In this document: piece after piece, positions 36,318 through 50,149 of the stretch
How positions within the stretch are numbered: the stretch's first letter is position 1
How the letters are laid out: each line of letters starts with the position of its first letter
From: Vigna angularis
Taxonomy: Eukaryota; Streptophyta; Magnoliopsida; Fabales; Fabaceae
Direction: 5' to 3'
DNA: 64,000 nucleotides
NCBI RefSeq assembly: GCF_016808095.1
Contig: NC_068970.1
Coordinates: 13,126,501 to 13,190,500, forward strand
The notes under the pieces: generated by a model
What the model was told of the DNA's origin: nothing
Database searches by the model: none
The model's input: the letters and a program-made list of their open reading frames with translations, nothing else
Program-made: the position numbers and the translations under genes

Positions 36318-38350
36318 ATCTAGAAACGTTAAAGCCACATATCGCCGCCGTCAAAATATAATGTACAAAAAAAAAATCGATATCAAAATCTTTCGTTCCA
36401 CTAATTTATTATTCTAATTACAAAAGTGACTTTCGTTAAAAGTAATCAAATATTAAGTATTCCATTCAAGATTTTCTTTGATCGTAGTGTTTTCTTCTGG
36501 CTTAAGTGTGAACTTATTTACCAAGAAAATATTTACAAGTTTGTATTTTTTATTGTAAGATATATAAAAATTTTAGTAACAGTGTATTAAATACAATTTA
36601 TAATGTTGAGTTATTTTTAGTTTATTATATTTTAAATTTGTTATTCATTGTATTCTTTAAATATTTGTGTTTTTACCTGCAAGGCACAAGGCACGGGTAT
36701 GTAGTCATTTCCAAAAGGTGCCTTTTGATATGGGACTTTATGGTTAAGCATTTCCATCAAACTTTTGTGCGTGTCTATTATTTCCCTCTTATTACGACAA
36801 AGTATGTTTAACTTTGATTTCAAGATCTAAGATGGTGTACTAAATTCAAGTGTTTGTTGAATTGAAAGGAGAATTTAAACTGTTAAAAATAATTTTGGAT
36901 GAAATTGAGATAGGCATGGTCCACGTATTCAATAAAAAACTATGGTTAACGTCCGACATATAATTTAAGGTTTAAATAAGAGACTTTCCTTTGTCGCTAC
37001 TGAAAGTCAATCATCGCCCACACAACTATGATGATAATTTTATAGATATTTCGCAATTTGAGGACAAGATAAAAATGATCACTTTATCTACCCTAAGAGG
37101 GTATGACCCATGACCCTCACTAAGTAATTTATTTTGCTCGCACTTTTTCGGAATGTTAATTTACACTTTTTGGGCTATACACGGAATGTGAAAATCGACG
37201 CCAGAACCAGCCATACCTGTTATGGCTGCAGTAAATCTCTCTAATAAATGACACATGCATGTAACGCCTAGCTTTTTTTTTTTTTTTTTTTCAGGTATTA
37301 CGTAAAGAAAAATAAAATTAGAAGTAAATTATAAATTACTTGGTAATGTTTGGTTGTCATTTTCATTATTTGATGGAAGCTCGCATATGTAATTTGTTCT
37401 TTTCTCTTTAAAGCAATACATGAAAGATCCCAGGCATGAGGGGGGGGGGCACAGCCAGAGTCTGAGGTACAGATTGATCTGCATGTGCAGCTGTTACGCA
37501 CCATTAAAATGGCACCCTCTGGTGAAAGGTAACTTTTTTGGTACAGTCTTGAAATAATACTGAAGGATGAAAAATTGGAAGAGGAAGAAACGCAGCACAT
37601 TACCGTGGTTGCATTTGGTGTGTTGATGAGACGATGGCCGTGTGTTGTCAGCTATTGAAAGCAAAGGAAGTTGCTATAGGGTGTAATGGAAAGGAAATGG
37701 TTGTGTACGGAAAAGTGTGGTGGTAGTGATTGGTAATTGCTTGGCCATAAGTGTTCTAGACTTGAATGGAGAATGCTTCTACTTCTCCACATGGTGCGGG
37801 CCAAGAAAGTTAGTTGAACGAAAACAAGCCAACTCACTTCCTTTTCCATAATCAGCAACAATCATAATGGAAGCGAAAGATGGCTCAAAAGGTACCTAGT
37901 GATAGTCTACCTTCCTGCTCAACCTGACATCTCCCACTTTTACTCTTTGGCTTTCAGAGTTACACCACACATATTATTGCCCTCTTTCGAAGAATTGATG
38001 AAAGCAGCTTCTTATGGAAAGCCCCCCCTTTTGATTTTATACCATATAAGGACATGAATGTAGACCCCCTCATATATTTTACACAACCAGTGCAGTTAAG
38101 ATGGTGGCAGAAGCCACAGTTTGTGTGAAGTGAGTAATAAAAGAAAAGGAATCCTGTCAATCAATTAAGCTTCTGTACACTCATTTCATTTTACCTTTTA
38201 CCTTATCCAATCAGTTCCGAAATTACACTGACGTTAATCACTAGTACTAACTAATTAATAAACCAATCAAAATAACTAAAAAGATCTAAATCCTAAAAAT
38301 ATACTAATTAACATATATATGTTTTTTTTTTCCTGAAATAGAAAGAGGCA
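36318..38350. other. Gene-free stretch downstream of the receptor kinase
   Basis: Includes a T-run at about 37271-37291 and a G-run of about 11 at 37440-37450. Short open frames on - (37298-37600, 37652-37861) show no domains. The part next to 38351 would contain the 3' UTR of the kinase gene. Confidence 0.6.
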
Positions 38351-41300
38351 TTAAATTTGAATGGAGGATTGATTCCTTGAAGGGGGGTAGGGTGTTGCTG
38401 AGGAAGAGGAATAAGCAAGGGATGAGGAGGAGTTGGAGGTAGATTGCAGGAGCAACAACTGAGCAGGGGTGACAGAGGAGGAGGAATAGGATGAAGCTTG
38501 AGATGTAATGGGTTTGGGCTTGTGGGGCTCAGCGCCTGGTGGAGGATCGTGACGAATTTCTCTCAATAATGCTGCAACATCTTTCATTGTCGGTCGATCC
38601 TCTGCACGATTACTTGTGCACAAGAGGGCAATACCAAGTGCTTGTAGCATCTCTTGGATTTGTGTGTCTGGATGGCCTTGGAGCTTGGAATCTAGAACCT
38701 GGATCGGGTCCTTCTTGCTTTTGAGGTGCTCCCTGACCCACTGAATAACATGTTGCCCATCCGGGAATGATGGATCCACTGGCCTTTTCCCCGTTATTAT
38801 CTCCAGTAGGACCACTCCAAAGCTGTACACGTCGCTCTTCTCTGTGATTTTAAGCATGCAAGCATACTCTGCAATATTCCAACCCAAAAAAACATTATAT
38901 ACTCTCCACATGTTATCCAGACACAGGTAAGAGACATTTGCTGTCTGTAAAGTAGTTCAACAACGATTAATCAAATTAGGTTGGACGCATTCCCTGTGTG
39001 TCACTCGTGATCATTTGGCTTTTTTGCCGGCACCATCATGTCTTTCACTTGTCCAAACACAAAGATTACATGTAATTATTATAGATGCATGCAGGGGATT
39101 TGTAACTTTGTGCCATCAAGTACATCAGATGTACATGTAATCAAACCCAAAAAGCAACAAATCACTAAACATCAACCATAATGAATGGAAGCCTTCACGA
39201 TGGATTCCGTACGGTCCCCGTTCACCAACGTCCGTGTGGAAAACTCAAATTCTCACTATCAATTTCAAATTTCTTATCCCGTTAATTTATTTCACCGGTA
39301 TCATCTAATTAAAATCAACACTCTCCTTATTTACAAATCCCCATATATATCACTGGATAAGCTTGTTAATCAATGAAAAAAGGAAAAAAATGAAGAGTTT
39401 TTAACTCAAAAAGAAGAAAATTGATTGACTTACCGGGAGCAATGTAACCGTAGGAGCCGGCGAAATGTGGATTAATCGAAAAGGATGCGTGATCCTCTTC
39501 CACGAATCGAGCGAAACCAAAATCCGCCAAACAGGGCTCGTATCTGTCTCCTAACAAAATGTTCTGCGCCTTGACGTCCCGGTGCAAGATAGCAGGCACG
39601 CAATCGTGGTGCAAATAAGCCACGCCCTCAGCCACCCCCAACGCTATCTTGAGCCTCGTCTCCCAATCAATTAATCCTGTGCACCCCTCATGTAACAGCG
39701 TGTCCAGGTTACCATTCGGTAAATAATCGTAAAACAGTAACTTGGTTCTCCTGTTGGCCCCCCAACCCAGCAGCCGCACGATGTTCCGGTGACGGATTCG
39801 CGCAAGCGTGGCAATCTCCGACGAGAACGCCGCCGCGGAGAATTTCTCCGACAACCGGAACTTCTTCACCGCCACGGCGAGTCCCGTACTCGACAAGTCG
39901 ACCCTATAAACGACGCCGGATCGGCCTTGGCCGATGACGTTGCCAGCAGTGAGACATTTAGCTACGTCAGAGATGGACAGATCGAGTTTCTGGTACAGTG
40001 TCACTTCCCAAGGTGGGGCCATGTCCACGTCGCTGTCCTTTCCATCTAGCTCCACGTCGTTTTCGCGGTCCCCTCGCCGTTTCGCTGCGACGACGACATA
40101 TAGCGCCGCCATGAGCAGCAAGCACGCGGTGCACAGCAGGACCACCATCGCCACGCGCGCTACCTTCGCCCGCCGTCCCGACCTTCCGCCGCCGTCGCCA
40201 CTGCACTCGTTTCCGGAAAAGCACAGCGCCGGGTTCCCCGCCAGCACACTCAACGGCAGCTTCGCGAAGAAAGGCGTATCCGGAACTCGTCCCGAGAATT
40301 TGTTATTCGAGATATTGAGCACCACCAGATTCTGCAGACCCGCGAGATATTGAATGTTTCCGCTGAGAGTGTTGTGAGATATGTCCAGCACTCCGAGCTT
40401 CGTCAATCCGGAGAACTCCCGAGGGATCTCGCCGGATAGTTGGTTCAGGCTCAAATTCAGAGCGATTTCCAATGCCGGAATGTTGCCGATGCTGCCGGGG
40501 ATTTCGCCGGAGAGATTGTTGCTACTGAGATCCAGTAATTGTAATTTAGAACAAGACCCAATTTGACTCGGAATTGAGCCGGAGATTCGATTCTTCGAGA
40601 GAACTAGTTTGGAGAGCGCGGTGAGTTCGCCGACGGTGGGGTTTAGTATACCTTCGATCATGTTGTCGGAAACATCGAGAAACTGAAGCGAATTAAGCCG
40701 GCTCAAACTTTCTGGTAGGTTTCCGGCGAGAAAGTTCGAATGTATATCAAGAAATGCGAGATTCCGGCAGCCAGATATCTCCTCCGGGATACCGCCGGAA
40801 ATCCGATTATTCCCTAGGTCAAGGAAATTCAAATTGTTGAGATTCCCAATCTGCGAGGGAATGTTCCCGGTGATGTTGTTGTCGTTGGCTCGGAATCGAA
40901 TTAGGGAAGAACAATTCCCAATTTCAGATGGAATTTTCCCTGAGAGGTTATTGGATAGGAGCAAAAGCTTGTTGAGATTCTTGAGCTGGAATATCCCCTT
41001 GGGTATGGGACCCGTTAATCCATTCTGTGACAGATCAATAGCCTCTAGGTTTTGACAATTGGAAAGGGAAGAGGGAATGTTACCTTGCAGCTTGTTGTGC
41101 CATAAGAACAAGAGCGTTAAATTAGCAAGGTTTCCTAATTCGGAAGGTATGGTACCAGTGATGAGATTGTTGTCAAGCTCCACATGTGTGAGTTGCTGAC
41201 ACTTCCCCAGTTCTCCTGGAATCTCCCCCGAAATCTGGTTTACACTGAGTTGGAGCTCTTGCAATGATGTCAAGTTCCCGAAAGTGTTGGGAATGCTTCC

Positions 41301-42272
41301 GGTTAGTGAGTTCATTGACACGTCAATCACTGACAACCGCTCACAGTTGCCAATCTCGGGGGGCAAGGTACCAACTAGGTTGTTCTGCCACAGTAGAAGG
41401 TTTTCGAGGTTTTTAAGGTTTCCCAACTTGCTTGGTATTGATCCAGTGAGAGAGTTCTCGTAAAGGTAAATGTTTTGGAGCCCTGTGCAGTCCCCAAGTT
41501 CAGGTGGTATTTCACCGGAGAGTAAGGAAGTGTAAATGGCAATGGTTTCAAGGTTCTTCAGAAGGCCAAGAGTTGGTGGCAGAAAACCTGAGAGGCTTGT
41601 TTCAGCAAGACCCAACATCGCTAAACTGGAACAGTTGCCAATTTCTTGTGGTAGAGGACCCTCCAGGTTCTTGTTTCCTCCTGCTCTTATCACTTGAAGG
41701 CTCTTAAGGTTGCCGATTGTGGTAGGAATTTCCCCGCTGAGTTGGTTGTCATATAGGATCAGCTTCTGCAACTTTGTGAGGTTTCCAATTGCAACTGGAA
41801 TGGACCCCACGAGATCATTGGAGTTGAGATGGAGTTCCTCAAGTTTAGGCAAGTAACATAGCTCACTTGGTATTTGGCCACTCAAGGCATTGTCACTTAA
41901 GTCCAAGTAGCTGAGTTCCACAAGGTAACCTATTTCTTTTGGAATTGAACCCGTGAGATTGGTTCCGGCTAAGATCAGACTGCTTAAGGAAAGCAATGAG
42001 GTGAAATCACTGGGCAGTCTTCCAAGCAAATCCACATACCTCAGATCCAGCTGTACTACTTCGTTCTTCGTGTTGCAACTCACTCCATACCAGCTACATG
42101 GGGTGACTTGAACTGGGTCCCAGTTACTCAATACCTCCAGGGACCCGTTCAGGGTTCTCCTCCATGATAGAAGAGCCTCCCCTTGTTGGTTCACTGCAGC
42201 AACTGTGAGAAAATGGAGTGGGAGCATAAGGGAAATGCATAAGAAGAAGAGGGTCCATGGATTTACAGGCAT
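38351..42272 (-). CDS. LRR-XI receptor-like kinase, RGI3/RGI4 type
   Basis: Proposed CDS is complement(join(38351..38868, 39434..42272)), 1118 aa, with one 565-bp GT-AG intron that splits the Glu of the APE motif. The ATG at 42272 opens a signal peptide (FFLCISLMLPLHFL); no other in-frame ATG lies ahead. A Trp/Cys LRR cap (CSWYGVSC) is followed by about 24 leucine-rich repeats, a membrane segment near 705-725 and a Ser/Thr kinase. The kinase shows GQGRSGVVY from about 776, the Lys of VAVKK near 800, HRD at 897-899, DFG from Asp917 and APE at 947. It therefore has all key catalytic residues and is an RD kinase. The tail is Ser-rich. Wording such as LLWQNNLVG, LAETSLSG, AIYTSLLSG and WEVTLYQKLD places it with Arabidopsis RGI/SKM2-type receptors for sulfated peptides. 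The ligand of this one is not known from sequence. Confidence 0.92.
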
Positions 42273-42373
42273 TACAACTAAGCTACGAACTCCAATGAAA
42301 GAACACGCAGAAAGGTTTGAGCCTAGGGAGGAACAACGGGAAGGAACCAAATCATGTCTTGTGGGTTACTGTG

Positions 42374-42379
42374 TTTATA
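42374..42379 (-). promoter_or_regulatory. Candidate TATA box of the receptor kinase
   Basis: TATAAA on -, about 100 bp ahead of the ATG at 42272. With the usual spacing it would give a 5' UTR of roughly 70-75 nt. Position and sequence fit; nothing else supports it. Confidence 0.45.
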
Positions 42380-44714
42380 AAAAAAGAGTTATTATATACA
42401 AATTAAAATAACCCAGAATCTCCGGATCCAAGAAACAGCTAGGCCATGATGTTTCTGCAGGAAGAAATGGAATTTTAGATGGTTGTCTATAAGTATTTGT
42501 TTATGTTGAAGTGGAGTGCAGGGGTGGGTGGGTAGTAGAAGAATTATAACAGTTTAAAATTTTGAGAATGAGTAACATAACAGAGATGGGATGGGTGGGT
42601 GAGTGCCTTTCTTTCTAAATTTTGTTTCAATATCAACCGTTTATCTTTTGATGTAGCTTTGTTATAAAATAAGCTCTCATTTTCTCTTGGATTTTTTAGT
42701 GACATGGATGAGACGAATTATATCCTAAAAATATGGGCAGGCTCATTTTGTCTACCACGACACATTCTGTCCTTGGCCAACTAGTTTTGAGTCTGACTCT
42801 CCATTTTGTATTGAAAGGTATATTTAGTTAAATCTAAATATAACCTAATTAGATTTAAGAGCTAATATTTTAGGCTTATGCTATTGATGACCTTATAACC
42901 TCTTAATCATGGCCCAAAGAAACATACGGTTTTCATATGATAACGACAGATTTGATACTCTTCTTTAAACAGGAAATACGTTGGTTTTATATGTAACATC
43001 ATGTGAAAGTAAATATTCTTATTGCTTAAACTACTTAAGTTCTCACTTTCCTTTCTCGTATGAATTTGTTTCCTCATTTCTTCCTATAAAACACTTTTAA
43101 ATTAATCCATTTTTATTTAATTTTAAGAGAAGGAAGAAAAGAAGAAGAAAACTTGTACACTCTCCGAGAGGGTCTTGAATACTTGTGTAAATGCTGCTTC
43201 ATAAAACCCACGCAGTGCATCATGAATAGTTCTTGTTTTCTCTTCTTCTGTTTTGAATTAGCTGCTAGCGTTGCGTTGATCAGAATAAAGCTTTACTCTT
43301 TTTTACTACAGGCGACACAGGATGCAGAGTCCATATGCAATAATTTATTATTTTGAAAGGAAAATAAAACTTTCGAATAAAGGGTGTGAGCCATAGATTT
43401 TAATTAGATTTGAATTTTTATTTATTTATACAGAATATGTTTTGGGAGTGGACTTGATGCTATGCTGCTACACTCTCCTGTGATTCAGATGTTGCTCCTA
43501 TTTACCCTGTCAAGCATAATAAACTTTGGATCTGATCCATACTTAAAAAAATCAAACCCTGATAGGATTCTCATTCTCATGAATACAAAAACCTGCTCCT
43601 TTTCGCAAAACTTGTTCATCCATGATGCGATCTATGACACCCTCCATTTGTCCTGAGAATCTCGGATTATTTAAGATCAAACCCATCTCAAATGACAAAC
43701 ATAAACCAATAGCACCGCTCAAAAATTGTCATGTAAGAACCATACATCCATTTGATCTTTAAACTAACTTGAGTTAATTTAAACAGGAACTAAAAAGAAA
43801 GAAAAAAAAAGTCACGTGGTGTCGCGTGACAAGAGAGGACTCGTAGAGCAGAAAGGAATTGAATTATGTTATATGGTTGACACTTGGCAATGGAGTCATA
43901 TAGAGAATTACAGATATACTGCATCCCCTCGTGGTGATGCAGGAGAAGAAGAATATTATAGTAAAAATAATTTGACAAGTGCGTCTATTGGGAATCTAAG
44001 CACGAGGTAGATGATAACATAACAGGGGCACAGGAGAGAGAATTGGAGTGGTTAAAAGGTGGCGTACGACAGCTTTATGTAAAATTACACAGAAATATAG
44101 GGTCCCTTTAAGATGTTGATGCCAAAGTCGACATCTTAAATTTCATTTTCCTTGTTTTGTTTGTAGGATTAACCTCTAACTAGGTTACTCCATGGCGACT
44201 AATACACCTAATTAGTGTGACGCTTGCTTAAAAGTTGAACCTGAAAAAAAATGGTGATATTTTGTTTTGAGGTGTGTGGAAATAAATGATTGAGGAGGCA
44301 ATGATACAGCTAGCTAAGGTAGGAAGCAAAATGGGGTTTCATTTATTGCACCAAGAATAAGAGTAAGTGGGTTTGATTCTGCTGTCGCGCACGGATGGGA
44401 CCTTTCTCAACTGCTTGCTTTTTGGCTTGGCACCTAAATTTCACACACACTTTGTACCTAGCCATATCATCACTCCTTCTCCCTCTTCCTTCCCAGGTGT
44501 AACGGTTTCAGCTTCTTTTATCTCAAGCTGCTTTTTTTTTTCTTTTTCTTTTCTTTCTTATATTCATTTTTGTTGTAAATAAATATATAACTTTTTCTTA
44601 TCGCATCTACTCGATTTTATCCGTTGGATCACAAATTTTAAGTCCATCACTTGATGGTGTAGTGTAGTGGTTCATCTCCATCTATACCCGGATCAATACT
44701 TTATTTATGTAACC

Positions 44715-44718
<4 letters not shown>
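42380..44718. other. Gene-free stretch, contains the kinase promoter region
   Basis: No supported gene. At 43811-43830 the sequence GTCACGTGGTGTCGCGTGAC is an inverted repeat holding a G-box (CACGTG). It lies about 1.5 kb upstream of the kinase, and a regulatory role is only a guess. Confidence 0.55.

Positions 44719-44780
<62 letters not shown>
44719..44780. repeat. (TA)n microsatellite, about 62 bp
   Basis: The longest uninterrupted TA run in the window. Confidence 0.96.
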
Positions 44781-44783
<3 letters not shown>

Positions 44784-45344
44784 GCGGTAAAATGATATTA
44801 AAATAGTATCTCAATTAATAAATACAAATAATAAAAAGGAAATCTTTGTATTAGAATAATCCCTTAATAAGGATAGTAAACAAATAGAAAAGGATAACAT
44901 AGACTTAAGGTATTCGTACTTATTAGTTAGAATATTTTGACTTGTTAGCTTAGAATCTTTTCACGCTCATTATGAGATAAATAAATTAGTCGTACGTTAC
45001 ACTTTTTAAAAAAAAAAAATATTTTGTTTATTTTTTTATACGAGGACATTAAGAAATGAGATAATTAGAAGGATAATGTCACACGAGTAAGAAAATAAAC
45101 CAAGTCTAATTATTTATAGTCAATATAGACAACTCCTTATGAAGTATGTGAAGCTTTGGAGAAAGACTTGTCAATTAGAGTTGTTTGATGAAAAAGTCAT
45201 CCTATAATAGCCTTTAACGTGGATTGTTAATCTTCTTTTTTATCATAATATATTTTTTTCTGTAAGGTTTTTATGAGGCATAAAAAAGGTTGCAGAAACA
45301 AGTATACTTCTCGAATCGGAAAAAAATAAGACGATAGTTCCCAT

Positions 45345-45670
45345 CAAATTACTAAACTATCATAATCATTCAAATCAAATTACTAACAATTTTATTCAAA
45401 TTAAAATAGTAATGATCTTAATCATTCAATTCAAAAATAGTAACGATCTTAATCGTTCAAATCAAATTATTGACAATTTCAATCGTTCAAATTGAATTAA
45501 TGACGATCCTAATAGTTAAATTGAAATTTTAACAATCATAATAGTTCAAATCAAATTACTAACTATCTCAATAGTTGAAATCAAACTATTAACAAATCTA
45601 ATTGTTCAAATCAAACTACTAATGATCTTAATAGTTTAAATCAAATTACTAACCATCTTAATTAATCATC
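45345..45670. repeat. Degenerate minisatellite, period about 31-33 bp
   Basis: About ten diverged units built on AATCAAATTACTAACGATCT followed by TAATAGTTCA follow in tandem (for example around 45372, 45470, 45545, 45575, 45605, 45637). Point changes in nearly every unit show it is old. Confidence 0.82.
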
Positions 45671-46118
45671 TGAGCACAATCTTATTAGTTGATCAAAGTA
45701 GTTACACATCGAATGATAATCATACTCATCCAGTCAATCTTAATCTATGCTTAAAATAGAAACAATTGATAAAAAAAATCATAAGAATTAAGCGATTATT
45801 TTTGTTTGATTTTGGTTAAAATATTCGTTAAAAATTGATCATGCATCTTAAACATAAAATACCATAGTAAAAAAATTGAATTTTTTTTATGTCCAATCTT
45901 TACAATAAGAGCTTGAGGCTGGGAAAGGTATTTAGTGTTATAACTCGGATTTTATACGAAATTAGACAAATTTGAGGAAGAAATTACAGATTTGGAAAAA
46001 AAAATTTCCAATTACAAGAATGGGCAAGTCGTAGGGGACCAAACGACTTCAAATGAAGAAGTCGTGCACGACTTCACCCTCTAGCATTTACCAAGGTTGA
46101 AGTCGTGCACCCCAAAAA

Positions 46119-47624
46119 CGATTTGGCCGTGGTAAACGATTACCAAGCACTGTAATCAATTACCACGCCTTTTTTTCATTAAAAATTAATAAAAAAGTTG
46201 AAGTTGTAGGGAGTTGACGACTTCAAAGTCGTGCACCCACACACTTTTACCTTTTTTTTTATTTTTTAATTTCTTTATTAATTAAAATGATTTATAATTT
46301 GTAAATAATGTTTTTAAATGTATTTAAAATAATGTAAATTATATCTAATTAATATTTAAAAATTATATTTCATTATAATTTTTTTTAATTTTAATTATTA
46401 TATTATATTTCTTTTTCGAATTATAATTAATTAATAAGAATTTTTTCTTTATAAATTATTTAAATTAATAAAAAAGTTTAATAGTTGAAAATGTTTGGAG
46501 GATTGACCACTTCTTGAAGTTGTGTACTCCTTCACACTTTTATTTTTTTAGTTCTTCATTATTTAAAATGATTTATAATTTTTAAATAATGTGTTTAAAT
46601 GTATATAAAACATTTTAAATTATATATAATTAATAATTAAAGTTTTTTAATATTATTAAATAAATAAATTTTATTGTTTTAATTATTTTTGTAATTAAAT
46701 TAAATCTTTTATAAAAATGATTTCAATTAAATAATTTCTAATCATAATTATTGTAATTACATAAATAAAAATGCATAAATTTATTATATTTCATTATAAA
46801 TTATTTTTTTATTATAATTAATTTAATTAAATTTATTATATTAAAAAAAATTACTTATATTTCATTATAAATTAAATTTAAGTAAATTTATTAAATTTAA
46901 GTAAATTTATTTTATTTAAATTTAATTTATAATGAAATATAAGTAAATTTATTTTTGTTTAATATAATAAATTTAATTATAATAAAAAAATAATTTATAA
47001 TGAAATATAATAAATTTATGCATTTTTATTTATGTAATTACAATAATTATGGTTAGAAATTATTTAATTGAAATCATTTTCTAAAAAAATTAATTTAATT
47101 ACAAAAATCATTAAAACAATAAAATTTATTTATTAAATAATATTAAAAAACTTTAATTATTAATTATATATAATTTAAAAAAATTTATATACATTTAAAT
47201 AATAAAAAAATAAAAGTGTGAAGGGATACTTTAACTAAAGAAGTCGTCAACCCTCCAAACATTTTCAACTATAAAACTTTTTTATTAATTTAAATAGTTT
47301 ATAATGAAAAAATTATTACTAATTAATTATAATCCAAAAAAAATATAACATAATAATTAAAATTCAAAAAAAATAAATTATAATGAAATATAATTTTTAA
47401 ATATTATTGAGATATAATTTACATTATTTTAAATACATTTAAAAGCACTATTTACAAATTATAAATTATTTTAATTAATAAAGAAATTAAAAAGAAAGTG
47501 TGTGGGGTGCACGATTTCTCGTGTTGAAGTCGTCAACCTCTTACAACTTTAATACTTTTATTAATTTTTAATAAATAATGCGCGATAATCAATTACAATG
47601 TTTGGTAATCAAGGCTAAAAATCG
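46119..47624. mobile_element. 1.5-kb foldback element with doubled arms
   Basis: The left arm (about 46119-46881) and the right arm (about 46911-47624) are inverted repeats, with outer ends such as GATTACCAAGCACTGTAATC against GATTACCAAACATTGTAATT read on -. Within each arm a module of about 280 bp occurs twice: it contains a GAAGTCG/GAAGTTG motif, then AAAATGATTTATAATTT and ATAATTAAT. The order is A-B-centre-B'-A'. There is no coding capacity. It is a foldback-type element or a palindromic amplification of one. Confidence 0.75.
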
Positions 47625-50149
47625 TATTTATTGAAGTTAAGGTGTTTAAATTATTCTTAATGATATTGAGATGGTATTTAATATAATATATATAAATAAA
47701 TAAAATATTTTCATATAAGTTTTCTTCTTTTTCCTCCTGTACACAAATAAGTTTTTATATAAAATTTGGATGTTTATCTTCAATAAACATTGATTTCATG
47801 CATATATTAAAGTGCTCTTCTAGTCAGTACGTAGAAGCATGCTTGCATCTTTTAAGCATTATATCACGCAAAAATTTTAATCTAATATTATCTTTTAAGT
47901 AGTACTTCATTTGTCTATTTTTTTTTTAATGATACATTTCAAATAAAAGTTATGTTCATATTAAAAAGACTTCATGCCTTATTTTAGAGTTTAAAATTTT
48001 AAAGTCAAAGTTGTATAAAAAAGTGTCATGCATAATGAAAATGACAATTGCAACATTATGTCTTTCAAAACAATTTACCATATAATAATAAATTGTGAAG
48101 TACTAATGGTAGAAAAGAAGTTGAAGACAAGCATCTAAAACATATCAAAAGCAGTTCAAATTTATTCAATTAATGCAACTCTTAACGAAGTAATTGTGTG
48201 ACCTTTAATGCTCCAACTTTATAGAAAGAAAGAAAAATGCAAGACAAGGACTAATCTCAATCTCTTTTTTAATGTATAAAGAAAGGAAAAAATTGTAAAG
48301 TAATATTTGCGTGTTTAGTTTGAAAAAACTAATAAAAGAGTATTAATGTTGTAAGTCAATCATGATCTCAGAATATATTGAATTAATATGGAACTTAACT
48401 TATTAACTTATTGATCAATAACTTTATATAATTTCTAGGTAAGACAAACAAGTACACAAATTTTTGTTTTTTATTCCGTATTTCATTTGCTCTTTATTTT
48501 ATTTTTTTACTAAACCTTAAATTGTGTTTTACCCTTTATGAGAAAATTCATTAGATTTTTATCGTATACTCATACTCACATCATACTAAAATTTCTCAAC
48601 TTAAAAATTGTTTACAAAATATGGAATAAAGTTTTTTCTATTTAAAAGCTTCTTTGAAAAACTGAATTTAACTACTTATAGTATTTTTGTCATTTGCATA
48701 TTATTTTTAATCCTTATAAAATGTGGGAATTTTGGTTTTAGTCATTAAAAGTTTTTTATTTTATTTTCATCCTTCCAAAAATTTTAATAATCATTTTTTA
48801 GTTTTTAATATTCATTTTAAGATATACGAATAACATTTATTTTACAAATCTTAAAATTTATTTTAACAAGACATTTATATTAACATTATATCACAACAAC
48901 AGTATGTATTACTTAAAATGGTGATTTAACATCGTGTTGAAGTATAGTTAATTAGTGCTATGTAATATAATATATTAAGAACCAGAATTCCATAAGGACA
49001 AAAGGCAAAAAGAATTTCTTTTGCAAGAATCAAAATAAAAAATCACTTGTTTTACATGAACAAAAGACATATTTAGACTAAAATTTAAATATTTCAAATA
49101 AAATAATTATTAGCTATTAAAAACAAACATAATTTTTTTTACATTTTTACATAACATAAAATTAAATTATTTCATGTAAAATAGATAATAGATATAAAGA
49201 AAAAGCATAGAAACATAATGTATAGGAATAGAATATAATGTGTAGTCAGTTAAATCAAATCAGTGATTTTAATTGATTTCTAAAAAGAGAAAGTAACTTT
49301 AACAAATCCAATTAAATATAATTGATTCTTCTCTTAAATCTAAACCGATTCAACAAAGACCTATTATTTATTAATATTTTTCTATCATAAGGAGTAGAAA
49401 AGGTGAAAGGAGAGAATAAATTAATTTTCTCGAAGAATAAAGTGAAAGTGAAACACTACATTAATATAAGGATTTTTCACTTCCCACGTATGTTTATCTA
49501 AACGAACACAAATTTAAATTTTGATCTTATGCAAATTTGTGATTCTTGAGATTTAAAAGGGATTTATTTCTCTTTCTTTCTCTATGTCTATAACTTTATC
49601 ATACTAAACCCTACAATATAGTTATATTTGTATTTTAAATAAACAACATTCCAACCATACACTCTTTAACGCTGCACGCTCTTCATTCCTTTTTTTTTTC
49701 TTTTCTTCTTCCTTTCTTTCATTTTTTTATTTCTTTCTAAGATTTCTTCTCCTACCTTATTTGTTTAAAAATCTTATCGTAGTTAAATATTTTAAAATTC
49801 ATTTTGACCTATTAGATTTCCAACTTTTTATTGGTACTATAGATTTTTTATTTTTTTTATGAATTTGTTATTTAAATAAGCATTCATATAATATTTTGTT
49901 AAAAAAATTAAAAAAGAAAAGAAAAAAAACAAAAAAAAACATGAAAATATTATATTAAATTAATGATTAAAATACATCGTACACAAAAACAAAAATATAT
50001 ATTATAAAAAAATTACGTACCTATATAGATGAAAAAAAAATAGAAATTAATAGAAAACTAAAATTCAATAATCAAATTTCTCATTATATTAATAAAGATA
50101 ATCTAGAAAGACTTTTAAAACTTATTAGTGTATTTTAAAAATGTTATCT
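47625..50149. other. AT-rich gene-free stretch
   Basis: No supported gene. Around 48690-49090, phrases such as TTTTAATCCTTATAAAATGT and, inverted further on, AAGGACAAAAGGCAAAAAGA suggest a decayed MITE or MULE derivative, with ends not defined. Confidence 0.5.

Noticed and set aside
39789..40353. Open frames on + opposite the kinase gene
   Set aside because: Shadow frames from GC-rich third positions of the - strand gene; no domains.
42273..42350. Receptor-kinase start at 42350
   Set aside because: That codon is TTG, not ATG. The first in-frame ATG is 42272 and opens a good signal peptide.
45345..45670. CRISPR-like array
   Set aside because: Units are contiguous and diverged, with no constant repeat and unique spacers, in plant nuclear DNA.
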